Positions 46,288 to 54,908 of a stretch of 64,000 bases of DNA are shown here, piece after piece. Both the position numbers and the translations under genes were made by a program. The notes under the pieces are model-generated. The model was not told the origin of the DNA. It did no database searches and was given only the letters and a program-made list of their open reading frames with translations. Numbering within the stretch: position 1 is the first letter of the stretch; each line of letters begins with the position of its first letter. The stretch is from an uncultured Pelagibacteraceae bacterium (lineage in GTDB: Bacteria > Pseudomonadota > Alphaproteobacteria > Pelagibacterales > Pelagibacteraceae), in assembly GCA_902619495.1 (NCBI GenBank), contig CACNEM010000004.1, positions 1 through 64,000 of the forward strand, written 5' to 3'.

Positions 46288-46943
46288 AAGTTTTTTTTTA
46301 TTTCCTTTTTTAAAAAATCTTTATGAAGTTTAATTTCTTCATTTGATATTTTTAATATTCTTTTGTTATAATTGTTATTTTTAACGGCACCTTTTTCTAG
46401 ATTGATAGATGATAAATTAAACTTTGGTTCTTTTACATCTAATAAATTTATATAAACTTCTCTTAAAAGCTCACAATCTAACAAAGCGTTATGTTTTGTT
46501 CTTTTTGAAAGATCAATATTAAATTTTTTACATAAAGCGTCTAATGAATTAGACGTACCTGGATACTTATTCCTTGCTATCTCGAGTGAGTCAATAACAA
46601 ATCTTTTTTCGATTAGCTCTTTTTTATTTATTGAATTTAATTCGCCGTTTAAAAAACCTAAGTCAAATGAAGCGTTGTGAATAATTATTTTTTTTCCTCT
46701 TACAAATTCTAAAAATTCATCTGCAATCTGGTCAAATGTCTTTTTATCACTTAAAAATTCTGTTGAAAAACCATGAATTTTAAAAGCTTCATCGGGAACG
46801 TTTCTTTTAGGATTTATAAATTTATGAAAAGTTTTACCAGTAGCTATAAGATCGCTAGTTTCAATGCAAGCGATTTCAACAATTTTATGACCATCTTTAT
46901 AAGATAAACCTGTCGTTTCAGTATCTAGAAATATTTCATTCAT
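46281..46943 (-). CDS. dnaQ: DNA polymerase III epsilon subunit (3'-5' exonuclease)
   Basis: A 220-residue DEDDh exonuclease: ExoI IFLDTETTGLS, ExoII IIHNASFDLGFLN and ExoIII KHNALLDCELLREVY. It proofreads for the replicative polymerase. The C-terminal ~45 residues, expected to contact the alpha subunit, are basic and short. It overlaps coaE by 8 bp and secB on the other strand by 7 bp. Confidence 0.97.
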   Translation of the reverse strand: MNEIFLDTETTGLSYKDGHKIVEIACIETSDLIATGKTFHKFINPKRNVPDEAFKIHGFSTEFLSDKKTFDQIADEFLEFVRGKKIIIHNASFDLGFLNGELNSINKKELIEKRFVIDSLEIARNKYPGTSNSLDALCKKFNIDLSKRTKHNALLDCELLREVYINLLDVKEPKFNLSSINLEKGAVKNNNYNKRILKISNEEIKLHKDFLKKEIKKNFY

Positions 46944-47502
46944 ATAATTTTAATATATCTAAAAGATTTTTTTTTAAAGTCTTTTTATTCTTTTCATTAA
47001 CAATTATATGATCACAGTATTTAATTTTTCTAGCATCACTTAATTGTTTTTTATTTAACATTGTAAAAAGCTCTTTGCTACCGCCCTTTTTTTTAAATCT
47101 TTTCAGCCTTATACTTTTACTAGCTTTAACAAAAATGATTTTGTCGAAATTCTTCATTAATTTACTCTCTATTAAAAGAGGTATTTCAAGAAAAATAAAA
47201 TTTTTTTTCTTATTTCTTTTAATAAATTTTTTCATTTCATCTCTAACAATAGGATGAATTATCTTTTCCATTATTTTTAAATTATTTTTATTCTCTAGGA
47301 TTTTTTGTTTAAGTGACTTTTTTATATTTTTTGTATTTCTGAATTTGAATATTTTTAAGATTTTTTTCTTAAAACTTTTTTTTTGGTATAACTTTTTTAC
47401 AACTAAATCAGCACTGAAAAATGGCCCTTTTCCAGCTGAAAGAATTTTACTTACTGTTGTTTTACCAGATGATATTGAACCAGTTATTCCAATTTTTTTC
47501 AT
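46936..47502 (-). CDS. coaE: Dephospho-CoA kinase
   Basis: A 188-residue P-loop kinase for the last step of CoA synthesis. Walker A is GITGSISSGKTTVSK, DLVVKKLY is the substrate region, and EIPLLIESKL is the typical mid-protein motif. It overlaps aroE by 4 bp and dnaQ by 8 bp. Confidence 0.97.
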   Translation of the reverse strand: MKKIGITGSISSGKTTVSKILSAGKGPFFSADLVVKKLYQKKSFKKKILKIFKFRNTKNIKKSLKQKILENKNNLKIMEKIIHPIVRDEMKKFIKRNKKKNFIFLEIPLLIESKLMKNFDKIIFVKASKSIRLKRFKKKGGSKELFTMLNKKQLSDARKIKYCDHIIVNEKNKKTLKKNLLDILKLYE

Positions 47503-48320
47503 TTAAGTTTAGATATTAATAATTCTATTAATTTTTCATCTATTTCTGGGTTTACTTTATTCCAAAGATAAAAGGCTTTTTGTCCTTGATATATGAACAT
47601 TTCGAGACCATTAAACACTTTAACTTCTTTATCTTTCAAATATTTAAGAGTTTTGGTTTCGAGAGGGTTATAAATTGTATCGATAAAAATTAAGTTGTTT
47701 TTTACCCCCTCAAAATTGAAATCAAAGTCTTTTTCATTTTTTAAACCCAAACTAGTAGCATTTACAATAATTTCAAAATTTTTAATCTCATTCTTTAAAT
47801 TTTTCCATTCTAATATATTAATCTCCTTAAATTTTTTCTTTAAAAAAATACACTTTTCTCTAGTTCTATTAATTATTGAAATATCTTTGACACCAGATTT
47901 TTGTAATGACAATATCACAGACGGAGAAACACCTCCTGCACCTATAATTAAAACTTTTTTTTGAGAAGCAATGTCAATTTTTTTTAAGTAAGCAGCTTGC
48001 AGACCATATACATCGGTATTTTCTCCTATCAAAGTCCCTTCATTATTAATATATAAAGTATTTACAGAACTTGTTATCTCAGCATCATTAATTAAAGTAT
48101 CTAGGTAAGAAATAATTTTTTGTTTATAAGGCAAAGTAACATTTAACCCGCTTAGCTCTTTTTCTCTAACTCTATTAATTATTGTTTTTAAATTATTTTC
48201 ATTAGCTTCGATTATGGAATAGCTTGCATCAATTTTATATTTTTGAAACCAATAATTGTGAAGTACAGGTGATAAAGAGTGCTTAATAGGATTACCAATT
48301 ATACCGTATTTTTTTTTCAT
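47499..48320 (-). CDS. aroE: Shikimate dehydrogenase
   Basis: A 273-residue enzyme of aromatic amino-acid synthesis. The substrate domain begins YGIIGNPIKHSLSPVLHNYW; the catalytic Lys is in GLNVTLPYKQKI. The NADP motif is VLIIGAGGVSPSVIL. It overlaps both maf and coaE by 4 bp in a ppsR-maf-aroE-coaE-dnaQ operon. Confidence 0.97.
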   Translation of the reverse strand: MKKKYGIIGNPIKHSLSPVLHNYWFQKYKIDASYSIIEANENNLKTIINRVREKELSGLNVTLPYKQKIISYLDTLINDAEITSSVNTLYINNEGTLIGENTDVYGLQAAYLKKIDIASQKKVLIIGAGGVSPSVILSLQKSGVKDISIINRTREKCIFLKKKFKEINILEWKNLKNEIKNFEIIVNATSLGLKNEKDFDFNFEGVKNNLIFIDTIYNPLETKTLKYLKDKEVKVFNGLEMFIYQGQKAFYLWNKVNPEIDEKLIELLISKLK

Positions 48321-48901
48321 TTTTTATATTGATTAATATAGTTCAATATGTCTTTTATAGGCAAACCCATTATCGAGTTGCGATCACCTTTTATATATTC
48401 AAAAAGCTTAAAACCGTCTGCTTCAACTTGGTAAACACCGTAAGCTAATAGAGTTTCTGTCTGTATCTTATCTAAATAACTTTGTAATTCACTCTCAGAA
48501 AATTTTTTCATTTTAAGCTCTGAGGTCTCAGAATGATTCCATATCATGGCTCCATTTTTTGAAATACAAACTGAACTTATTAAATAATGTTTTGCATTAT
48601 TAAGTTTTTTTAATATTTTTAAAGCCTCTTCTCTGGACTTTGGCTTATTTATTAACTCATTGTTTAAGGAAATAACACTATCAGCACCTAAAACCAAAAT
48701 ATCAGGATTTTTGTTACTCACTTTGATTGATTTTATTTCTGCCAAATTCTTCGAAATTAATAATGGATCTGCTCCTTCATTTAATAGAGAATTCTTTACT
48801 TCATCTTCATCTACATTCGAAACAATTACATCGCATTCTATATTATGATTATCCAATATCTTTTTTCTAACACCGCTTTTTGAAGCTAAGATAATTTTCA
48901 T
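48317..48901 (-). CDS. maf: Maf-family nucleotide pyrophosphatase
   Basis: A 194-residue Maf/YhdE/YceF protein. The start IILASKSGVRKKIL matches the family (LILAS.S..R...L). LVLGADSVISL carries the catalytic Asp region, NKPKSREEALKILKKL follows. These enzymes hydrolyse dTTP/UTP or modified nucleotides. The gene lies between ppsR and aroE with 4-bp overlaps on both sides. Confidence 0.95.
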   Translation of the reverse strand: MKIILASKSGVRKKILDNHNIECDVIVSNVDEDEVKNSLLNEGADPLLISKNLAEIKSIKVSNKNPDILVLGADSVISLNNELINKPKSREEALKILKKLNNAKHYLISSVCISKNGAMIWNHSETSELKMKKFSESELQSYLDKIQTETLLAYGVYQVEADGFKLFEYIKGDRNSIMGLPIKDILNYINQYKK

Positions 48902-49716
48902 TTATTTTTTTTTATTTCAATTATTTTTAAAATTGATGCTGCAGTTTCTTCTACAGATTTTCTAGTAACATCAATAATTGGCCAGTTATTTTTTTTAAAA
49001 AGAGTTTTTGAATCATTTACTTCTTTTTTAATATGATCTAAATCAGTATATTCTTTTAATTTATGATCTCTCATTATCGCTACTCTGTTTCTTCTTATAT
49101 CGGCTAATCTATCTGGATCGGCAGTAAGACCTACAATACATGCTGTTTTGTTTGTAACTAAGTCTGCTGGGACTTTCTGATCTAGAACCAAAGGAATGTT
49201 TACAGTTTTGTAACCTCTGTTAGCAAGATAGATCGAAGTTGGGGTCTTGCTTGTCCTACTTACACCTAGTAAAATAACATCTGCGCTACTTATATCATCA
49301 ACTTTTTTACCGTCATCATGCGACATCGTATATTGAATAGCTTCCATTCTTTTATAATAATCATCATCAAGGACATGCTGCGCGCTAGGTTTATGTATGG
49401 CTTTTTGGTTTAAAAGTTTAGAAAAGCTTAAAATTAAATTACCAAGTATACCAAAGCAAGGCACTTTATTTTTTTCGCTCTGACTAGAAATATACTTTGC
49501 GAGTTTTGTTTCTACAATTGTATATAAAATTAGAGAATTCTCTAACTTGATACATTCTTTAATTATTTTGTCTATCTGCTGTTCCGTACGAACGAAAGCA
49601 AACTCTTTTTTTTCATATTCAAAATTGGCAAACTGAGATTTTAAGGATAAAAATATTCTATCAAGAGTTTCACCTGTTGAGTCAGACACAAGATATACAT
49701 TGTATTTTTCGTTCAT
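48898..49716 (-). CDS. ppsR: Kinase-pyrophosphorylase (PPDK/PEPS regulatory protein, RP001 homologue)
   Basis: A 272-residue protein of the DUF299/PSRP family that phosphorylates and dephosphorylates pyruvate phosphate dikinase or PEP synthase. Markers are VYLVSDSTGETLDRI, the P-loop ILLGVSRTSKTPTSIYLA and VGLTADPDRLADIRRNR. In Caulobacter and Rickettsia the homologue (RP001) borders the replication origin opposite hemE, precisely as in this window. It starts the operon ppsR-maf-aroE-coaE-dnaQ, transcribed away from the candidate oriC. Confidence 0.95.
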   Translation of the reverse strand: MNEKYNVYLVSDSTGETLDRIFLSLKSQFANFEYEKKEFAFVRTEQQIDKIIKECIKLENSLILYTIVETKLAKYISSQSEKNKVPCFGILGNLILSFSKLLNQKAIHKPSAQHVLDDDYYKRMEAIQYTMSHDDGKKVDDISSADVILLGVSRTSKTPTSIYLANRGYKTVNIPLVLDQKVPADLVTNKTACIVGLTADPDRLADIRRNRVAIMRDHKLKEYTDLDHIKKEVNDSKTLFKKNNWPIIDVTRKSVEETAASILKIIEIKKNK

Positions 49717-49989
49717 ATGATTGTTAATAAATATTTAATAAGTCGACTTTCTGCACCTTTGGTTAAAAATGATTCTAAAAAATTAACATGAGTTAACATT
49801 ATATAAACATTTAATTAGATGTTTATAATCTTGTTTTACTAATGTTTATAAGATTAATAAAGCCAACAAATTGGTGCTTTTTAAGAAAAGTTATTAAATT
49901 ATATCTGTATAAATCATGTATAAAAAGTTATATCTGCATTTAACAACCCCTAATAAAGAAACAATACTTTTAAAATACTTTTATTTTAT
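49717..49989. other. oriC: Candidate chromosomal replication origin (oriC) between ppsR and hemE
   Basis: The longest gene-free stretch in the window (273 bp), extremely AT-rich. It sits between ppsR (RP001 homologue) and hemE, the known location of the Caulobacter origin. It holds several repeated motifs: TTAACAT twice, 10 bp apart (49783, 49793); TATAAACAT in inverted orientation and again (49802-49851); TTATATCTG twice (49899, 49928); TGTATAAA twice (49906, 49917). Some are DnaA-box-like: TTATAAACA and TTATACAGA each match TTATCCACA at 7 of 9. Genes on both sides are transcribed away from it. It must also contain the ppsR and hemE promoters. Confidence 0.76.
49802..49851. repeat. Three copies of TATAAACAT, candidate DnaA-box-like iterons
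   Basis: TATAAACAT at 49802-49810, its reverse complement ATGTTTATA at 49819-49827 (8-bp spacer, so a 9-bp inverted repeat), and ATGTTTATAA again at 49842-49851. The second and third copies are 23 bp apart, about two helical turns. On the minus strand they read TTATAAACA, 7 of 9 with the DnaA-box consensus TTATCCACA. Confidence 0.68.
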
Positions 49990-50994
49990 ATGAGCAACTT
50001 AGGAAAAATTCTAACAAGTAAAAAGTCTTGCAAATCAGTTTGGTTCATGCGACAAGCCGGAAGATACCTACCTGAATTCAGAAAAATTCGATTGTTAAAT
50101 AAAGATTTCATAAAGCTTTGTTTGAATAGTCATTTAAGTTCAGAAATTACTCTTCAACCCATTAAAAGATTCAATTTAGACTCTGCTATTATATTTTCTG
50201 ATATTCTTATGGTTCCTTATGCATTGGGTCAAAAGATAACCTTCATAAAAGATCAAGGGCCAAAATTAAGCAGATTTGACCAAGAACTTTTTTTAGATAA
50301 TGATGAGAAAAGTTTTACAGAAAAGCTTAACCCAGTTTATAAAGCCATAGAATTAACCAGGAAAAAATTAGATAGAAATAAATCACTTATATCTTTTGTG
50401 GGCGCTCCATGGACATTGATTATTTACATGCTAAATTTTAAAAAAAATGAAAAAAATTTATATGAAGGTAAATTTCTTGAAAATAAGTACGATTTAAATA
50501 AAATTTTAAATATTCTGGTAAAATTCTTAAATATTCACATTGATAATCAAATAAAATCTGGAGCTGATGTTGTGCAAATATTTGACTCTTGGGCAGGTTT
50601 ACTACCTAATAAAAATATTAAAAATTTTTGTTACATACCAAACGCGAAAATAGTAGATTTTTGTAAAAAAAAGAAGATACCTAACATTTGTTTCCCAAAA
50701 GGAATAAAAAAGAAATTCAAAGAATTTAACGAGATAGTAAGGCCAGACGGTATAAATATTGATACTGAAATAAGTCCCTCATGGGCAAAAAAAAATCTAA
50801 AAGATGTAGTAATACAAGGAGGAATGGATCCAAAAGCACTCCTTAAACCCGAAGGACAAATGCTTGAGATAGCGGCTAAATATACCGAGACCTTTCAAGA
50901 CATCCCATATGTATTTAACTTGGGACATGGTTTACTTCCTGAGACAGATCCTGATAAAGTACAAAAATTAATTAATTTTTATAGGAATTTTTAA
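49990..50994 (+). CDS. hemE: Uroporphyrinogen decarboxylase
   Basis: A 334-residue haem-pathway enzyme. The signature VWFMRQAGRYLPEFRKIR is at the N-terminus; SAIIFSDILMVPYALG and FVGAPWTLIIYML follow, and NLGHGLLPETDPD is near the end. It converts uroporphyrinogen III to coproporphyrinogen III. First gene of hemE-hemH-hemJ, with the last base of its stop codon shared with the hemH ATG. It marks one side of the candidate oriC. Confidence 0.98.
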   Translation: MSNLGKILTSKKSCKSVWFMRQAGRYLPEFRKIRLLNKDFIKLCLNSHLSSEITLQPIKRFNLDSAIIFSDILMVPYALGQKITFIKDQGPKLSRFDQELFLDNDEKSFTEKLNPVYKAIELTRKKLDRNKSLISFVGAPWTLIIYMLNFKKNEKNLYEGKFLENKYDLNKILNILVKFLNIHIDNQIKSGADVVQIFDSWAGLLPNKNIKNFCYIPNAKIVDFCKKKKIPNICFPKGIKKKFKEFNEIVRPDGINIDTEISPSWAKKNLKDVVIQGGMDPKALLKPEGQMLEIAAKYTETFQDIPYVFNLGHGLLPETDPDKVQKLINFYRNF

Positions 50995-51986
50995 TGGATA
51001 AAAATCATCCAGATGTAAAATTTGGTAAGTCTGGGGTCTTACTAGTTAATCTTGGAACTCCAGACTCAACAAGTTGGTGGGACATTAGAAAATATTTACG
51101 AGAATTTCTTTCAGATAGAAGAGTAATAGAGGTAAACCCAATTATTTGGCAGTTAATTTTGAACTTATTTATTTTAACTTTTAGACCTTCAAAAACAGCC
51201 CATGCATACAAAAAAATATGGAGAAAAGAGAGCAACGAATCTCCCTTGCTATTCTTTACAAGAAGTCAAGCTTACAAACTTAATAAAAAAATTGGCAATG
51301 AGAAAGTAATTGTTGATTTTGCAATGCGATACGGAAATCCAAGTATTGTCTCTAGATTAAACATCCTAAAAGATAAAGGTTGTGATAATATTATCATTTT
51401 ACCTTTGTATCCACAGTATGCAGCCGCGACTACAGCAACAGTATGTGACGAGGTTTACAGATCTCTGATGAAAATGAGATGGCAACCAAGTCTACAAATA
51501 ATACCTCATTATGAAAGCAACGCTATGTACATAGATGCGTTAATTAATAGTATAAAGAAAAAAATTGATGAAATTGACTGGAAACCAGATTTAATTTTAT
51601 CTTCTTATCACGGTATCCCAAAATCATATTTTGATAAAGGGGATCCATACCATTGCTATTGCCACAAGACTACAAGACTACTGAGTGAAAAGTTCAATGA
51701 TATTGAAATACAAACTTCCTTTCAATCTAGGTTTGGACCTCAAGAGTGGCTCACTCCTTATACAGATAAAACTTTAGAAACATTACCATCTAAAGGTGTA
51801 AAGAATTTATTGGTTATTTGTCCTGGGTTCTCATCGGATTGTGTTGAAACATTAGAAGAAATCAACATTCAAGGAAGAGAAAGCTTTATAAGTAATGGAG
51901 GAAAAAACTTCGACTTAATACCTTGTTTAAATGATAATTTAGATCATATCGAATTATTTAATGGATTAGTGAAAAAGTATCTATAA
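50994..51986 (+). CDS. hemH: Ferrochelatase
   Basis: A 330-residue enzyme that inserts Fe2+ into protoporphyrin IX. Markers are VLLVNLGTPDSTSWWDIRKYL, LPLYPQYAAATTATV, SSYHGIPKSYFDKGDPYHCY (catalytic His) and CPGFSSDCVETLEEI. It overlaps hemE by one base and abuts hemJ. Confidence 0.98.
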   Translation: MDKNHPDVKFGKSGVLLVNLGTPDSTSWWDIRKYLREFLSDRRVIEVNPIIWQLILNLFILTFRPSKTAHAYKKIWRKESNESPLLFFTRSQAYKLNKKIGNEKVIVDFAMRYGNPSIVSRLNILKDKGCDNIIILPLYPQYAAATTATVCDEVYRSLMKMRWQPSLQIIPHYESNAMYIDALINSIKKKIDEIDWKPDLILSSYHGIPKSYFDKGDPYHCYCHKTTRLLSEKFNDIEIQTSFQSRFGPQEWLTPYTDKTLETLPSKGVKNLLVICPGFSSDCVETLEEINIQGRESFISNGGKNFDLIPCLNDNLDHIELFNGLVKKYL

Positions 51987-52418
51987 ATGAATTTGTATTT
52001 GTTATTTAAATCATTGCATCTAATTTCAGTTATCTCTTGGATGGCTGGTTTATTATACTTACCAAGAATTTTTGTTTATCACTCAGAAGCACAACATGAG
52101 TCACAAAAAGCAGTTTTTAAAACAATGGAGAGAAAGCTATATAATTATATAATGATGCCAGCAATGTTACTTTCTTGGCTCTTTGGAATTTTATTAATTC
52201 ACAGTCTTGGCTTTTCAGTTTTTTCAGAGCTTTGGATGCAAATAAAAACTCTTGGAGTTATCATTTTGACGTTTTATCATTTTTCACTAGGTAAATACTT
52301 GAGTGATTTCGCTATAGATAATAACCTGAAATCTTCAAAATTTTTCAGGATTTACAACGAAATCCCGACAATTATACTTATAGTAGTTATATTTGTGGTA
52401 GTATTTAAACCTTTATAA
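51987..52418 (+). CDS. hemJ: Protoporphyrinogen IX oxidase HemJ
   Basis: A 143-residue membrane protein with four predicted helices. LFKSLHLISVISWMAGLLYL and LPRIFVYHSEA match the HemJ (YggT-unrelated, 'UPF0093') family with its haem-ligand His, and KTLGVIILTFYHF is a later conserved helix. It fills the step between HemN/HemF and HemH in bacteria without HemG or HemY, fitting its place directly after hemH. Confidence 0.94.
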   Translation: MNLYLLFKSLHLISVISWMAGLLYLPRIFVYHSEAQHESQKAVFKTMERKLYNYIMMPAMLLSWLFGILLIHSLGFSVFSELWMQIKTLGVIILTFYHFSLGKYLSDFAIDNNLKSSKFFRIYNEIPTIILIVVIFVVVFKPL

Positions 52419-52485
52419 ATAGGGGTTGAATTTTTCGAAAAAAGTCATATATTTTAATTACATTCCTCTAATTAATTTCAATAAC

Positions 52486-53760
52486 ATGAATTTACAAGAA
52501 CTAAAGCAAAAAAACCCTGCAGAACTTATTAGTGAAGCTGAAAAATTAGGCATAGAAAATCCTAGCACTTTAAGGAAGCAAGAAATACTTTTTGCTATTT
52601 TAAAAAAATTAGCTGAGAAGAATGAACAGATTACTGCAACCGGTGTTCTAGAAGTTTTGCAAGATGGATTTGGTTTCTTAAGAGCAATAGAGTCTAATTA
52701 TCTTCCTGGACCAGACGATATATATGTTAGCCCAAGTCAGATCAGAAGATTTGGTTTAAGAACTGGGGACTCAGTTGAAGGTGAAATTAGAGGCCCTAAA
52801 GATGCAGAGAGATATTTTGCTCTTCTTAAGGTGAATAAAATTAATTTTGATGATCCCGATAAAGGAAAAAATAAAATTGCTTTTGATAATTTGACGCCGT
52901 TGTATCCTAATGAAAGAATAAAGTTAGAAGTCGAAACTACTAAAATAGAAAAAAAACCTGACAACACTGCAAGACTGATCGATCTCGTTAGTCCTATTGG
53001 GAAAGGACAAAGATCCTTAATAGTTTCACCTCCGAGAGCTGGTAAGACAATTATTCTTCAAAATATCGCACAATCTATTACAGCTAATCATCCTGAATGT
53101 TATCTGATGGTATTACTTATTGATGAGAGACCAGAAGAAGTAACTGATATGCAAAGATCTGTCAAAGGTGAAGTAGTTGCATCTACATTTGATGAACCAG
53201 CGTCTAGGCACGTTGCTGTTGCAGAGATGGTTATCGAAAAAGCCAAAAGATTAGTTGAACATAAAAAAGATGTAGTAATATTGCTCGACTCGATCACAAG
53301 ACTTGGAAGAGCATATAATGCTGTAATACCAAGTTCTGGAAAAGTTTTAACTGGAGGTGTAGACGCAAATGCACTGCAAAGACCCAAAAGATTTTTTGGA
53401 GCTGCAAGGAATGTTGAAGAAGGTGGTTCTCTCACAATAATTTCAACTGCATTAATAGATACTGGTAGCAGAATGGATGAAGTAATATTTGAAGAATTTA
53501 AAGGAACTGGTAATTCTGAATTAATATTAGACAGAAAAGTAGCGGATAAAAGAATTTATCCTGCACTAGATATTACAAGATCAGGCACTAGAAGAGAAGA
53601 ATTGCTGTTTGCAAAAGATGAACTTTCTAAAATGAATGTTTTAAGAAGAATCATAAGTCCTATGGGTACAATGGATGGTATAGAATTTTTAATCTCAAAA
53701 CTAAAGAATACAAAAAATAATTCAGATTTTTTTGACTCTATGAACAAATCTGCTAATTAA
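52486..53760 (+). CDS. rho: Transcription termination factor Rho
   Basis: A 424-residue RNA-dependent ATPase. [20 protein letters not shown] is the N-terminal helix bundle; [15 protein letters not shown] and [21 protein letters not shown] are the RNA-binding domain. Walker A is [12 protein letters not shown], then [13 protein letters not shown] and [21 protein letters not shown] start at ATG 52486 (MNLQELK) because the 20-codon upstream extension from TTG 52426 is unlike Rho. The position after hemJ near the origin is conserved in alphaproteobacteria. Confidence 0.98.
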   Translation: MNLQELKQKNPAELISEAEKLGIENPSTLRKQEILFAILKKLAEKNEQITATGVLEVLQDGFGFLRAIESNYLPGPDDIYVSPSQIRRFGLRTGDSVEGEIRGPKDAERYFALLKVNKINFDDPDKGKNKIAFDNLTPLYPNERIKLEVETTKIEKKPDNTARLIDLVSPIGKGQRSLIVSPPRAGKTIILQNIAQSITANHPECYLMVLLIDERPEEVTDMQRSVKGEVVASTFDEPASRHVAVAEMVIEKAKRLVEHKKDVVILLDSITRLGRAYNAVIPSSGKVLTGGVDANALQRPKRFFGAARNVEEGGSLTIISTALIDTGSRMDEVIFEEFKGTGNSELILDRKVADKRIYPALDITRSGTRREELLFAKDELSKMNVLRRIISPMGTMDGIEFLISKLKNTKNNSDFFDSMNKSAN

Positions 53761-53765
53761 GAAAC

Positions 53766-54425
53766 TTATTGGATTGTCTGGTTATTTAAATTAGCATCAT
53801 ATAAATAAAAACTAATTATACTCTCTAAAGTCTTGACTTTTTCCTTTATTGTTATTGCTTCTAAAAGTTTTTGTTTCTCCTCATTAGTAATAGGCGAAAT
53901 CATCGAAAGCGTATTTATTTTTTGAACGTCATCTAATTTTTCAAATTCTCTCCAATTTAGCAACAACCCATTCTTTTTAAAAAAAATTTTTGTTTTATCC
54001 ATTAAATTTGAAATATCTTGATCATTGTTTGGACTTTTTAAATCTGTTTCAAAGTTTTTGTAATCAACCTTAAATTCTCTGTATAACTTTTTATTTTCAA
54101 TTTCTTCTATTATTTTAAATCTGGTTATACCAGTAAGATTTATTAAAATTCTTCCGTCCTTGCTTTTTTGATAATCACTAATTTTTCCAAGACAACCAAT
54201 CTTGTAAACTTCATTATCACTTTTTTGAGATTGAACCATACCCATAAGCTTGTCTTTATTATAAGTATCATTAACTAAATCCAAATATCTTTGTTCAAAT
54301 ATATTTAATGGTAGATTTGTTTTAGGAAAATAAATAACTCCACTCAAAGGAAAGACCGGGATTACGTTCGGAAGGTTTTTCATCAAATCATTATAGTAAA
54401 AATTTTTAACTATCGATAGCGACAT
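53766..54425 (-). CDS. Lon N-terminal-domain (LON-SBD) protein, no protease domain
   Basis: A ~219-residue protein made only of the Lon substrate-binding domain: VIPVFPLSGVIYFPKTNLPL and NIFEQRYLDLVNDT at the start, then IGCLGKISDYQKSKDGRILI and LTGITRFKI. Stand-alone proteins of this sort are common in alphaproteobacteria, function unknown. ATGs at 54443, 54425 and 54383 are possible; none has a clear ribosome binding site. The 3' end is 5 bp from the rho stop, tail to tail. Confidence 0.88.
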   Translation of the reverse strand: MSLSIVKNFYYNDLMKNLPNVIPVFPLSGVIYFPKTNLPLNIFEQRYLDLVNDTYNKDKLMGMVQSQKSDNEVYKIGCLGKISDYQKSKDGRILINLTGITRFKIIEEIENKKLYREFKVDYKNFETDLKSPNNDQDISNLMDKTKIFFKKNGLLLNWREFEKLDDVQKINTLSMISPITNEEKQKLLEAITIKEKVKTLESIISFYLYDANLNNQTIQ

Positions 54426-54435
54426 TTTATTATGA

Positions 54436-54465
54436 TTGACCACTAAGAAGGCTTTGTAATATACT
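54436..54465 (+). promoter_or_regulatory. Sigma-70-type promoter of tRNA-Gly
   Basis: TTGACC (54436-54441), 18 bases, TATACT (54460-54465), with transcription expected to start near 54472, 5 bases before the mature tRNA. The fit to TTGACA/TATAAT is the best I see in the window. Confidence 0.7.
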
Positions 54466-54476
54466 TAGTTAAATTT

Positions 54477-54551
54477 GCGGGCATAGCTCAGTGGTAGAGC
54501 GTCTCGTTGCCAACGAGAAGGTCGAGGGTTCGAACCCCTTTGCCCGCTCCA
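54477..54551 (+). tRNA. tRNA-Gly (anticodon GCC)
   Basis: A complete cloverleaf of 75 bases including an encoded CCA. The acceptor stem is GCGGGCA with TGCCCGC, the D stem GCTC/GAGC, the anticodon stem TCTCG/CGAGA with loop TTGCCAA (anticodon at 54509-54511), the T stem GAGGG/CCCTT with loop TTCGAAC, and the discriminator base U as in other bacterial tRNA-Gly. It reads GGC/GGU codons. Confidence 0.98.
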
Positions 54552-54569
54552 TTATAATGATTTTTAATT

Positions 54570-54908
54570 ATGTCTGATTTATCAAAAAAGAAATGTGTTG
54601 CTTGTGATGGAAATATTCCGCCTTTTGATAAAAGCGAAATACACAAATATTTAAAAAAAGTTGATGGTTGGGATGTAAAAACAAATAATGATGAAAGCTT
54701 TTACTTAATCAAAGATTTTAAATTTAAAAACTTTGAAGAAAGTCAAAATTTTATAAATAAAGTTGGCAACATAGCTGAAGAAGAAAATCATCACCCTGAT
54801 ATATCCTTTGGTTGGGGATACTGTAAAATTAAAATTTTTACCCACGCTATCAAAGGACTTGCAGAGAGTGATTTTATTTTAGCTGCAAAAATAGATAAAA
54901 TTAATTAG
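54570..54908 (+). CDS. phhB: Pterin-4a-carbinolamine dehydratase-like protein
   Basis: A 112-residue protein of the PCD/DCoH family. The active-site signature is AEEENHHPDISFGWG and the C-terminus THAIKGLAESDFILAAKID is typical. It would dehydrate 4a-hydroxytetrahydropterin in aromatic hydroxylation, or serve pterin recycling. There is no aromatic amino acid hydroxylase gene nearby. It has an N-terminal CVACDGNIPP stretch common in bacterial members. The stop overlaps purH by 4 bp. Confidence 0.95.
   Translation: MSDLSKKKCVACDGNIPPFDKSEIHKYLKKVDGWDVKTNNDESFYLIKDFKFKNFEESQNFINKVGNIAEEENHHPDISFGWGYCKIKIFTHAIKGLAESDFILAAKIDKIN

Noticed and set aside
49783-49796. TTAA-N6-TTAA in the candidate oriC as a CtrA site.
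   Set aside because: The CtrA consensus has a 7-bp spacer, and TTAA is very frequent in such AT-rich DNA. Kept only as a note.
49860-49881. An imperfect hairpin (AAGCCAA...TTGGTGCTT) in the candidate oriC.
   Set aside because: Short with a 2-base bulge and no T-run; not convincing as a terminator or protein site by itself.
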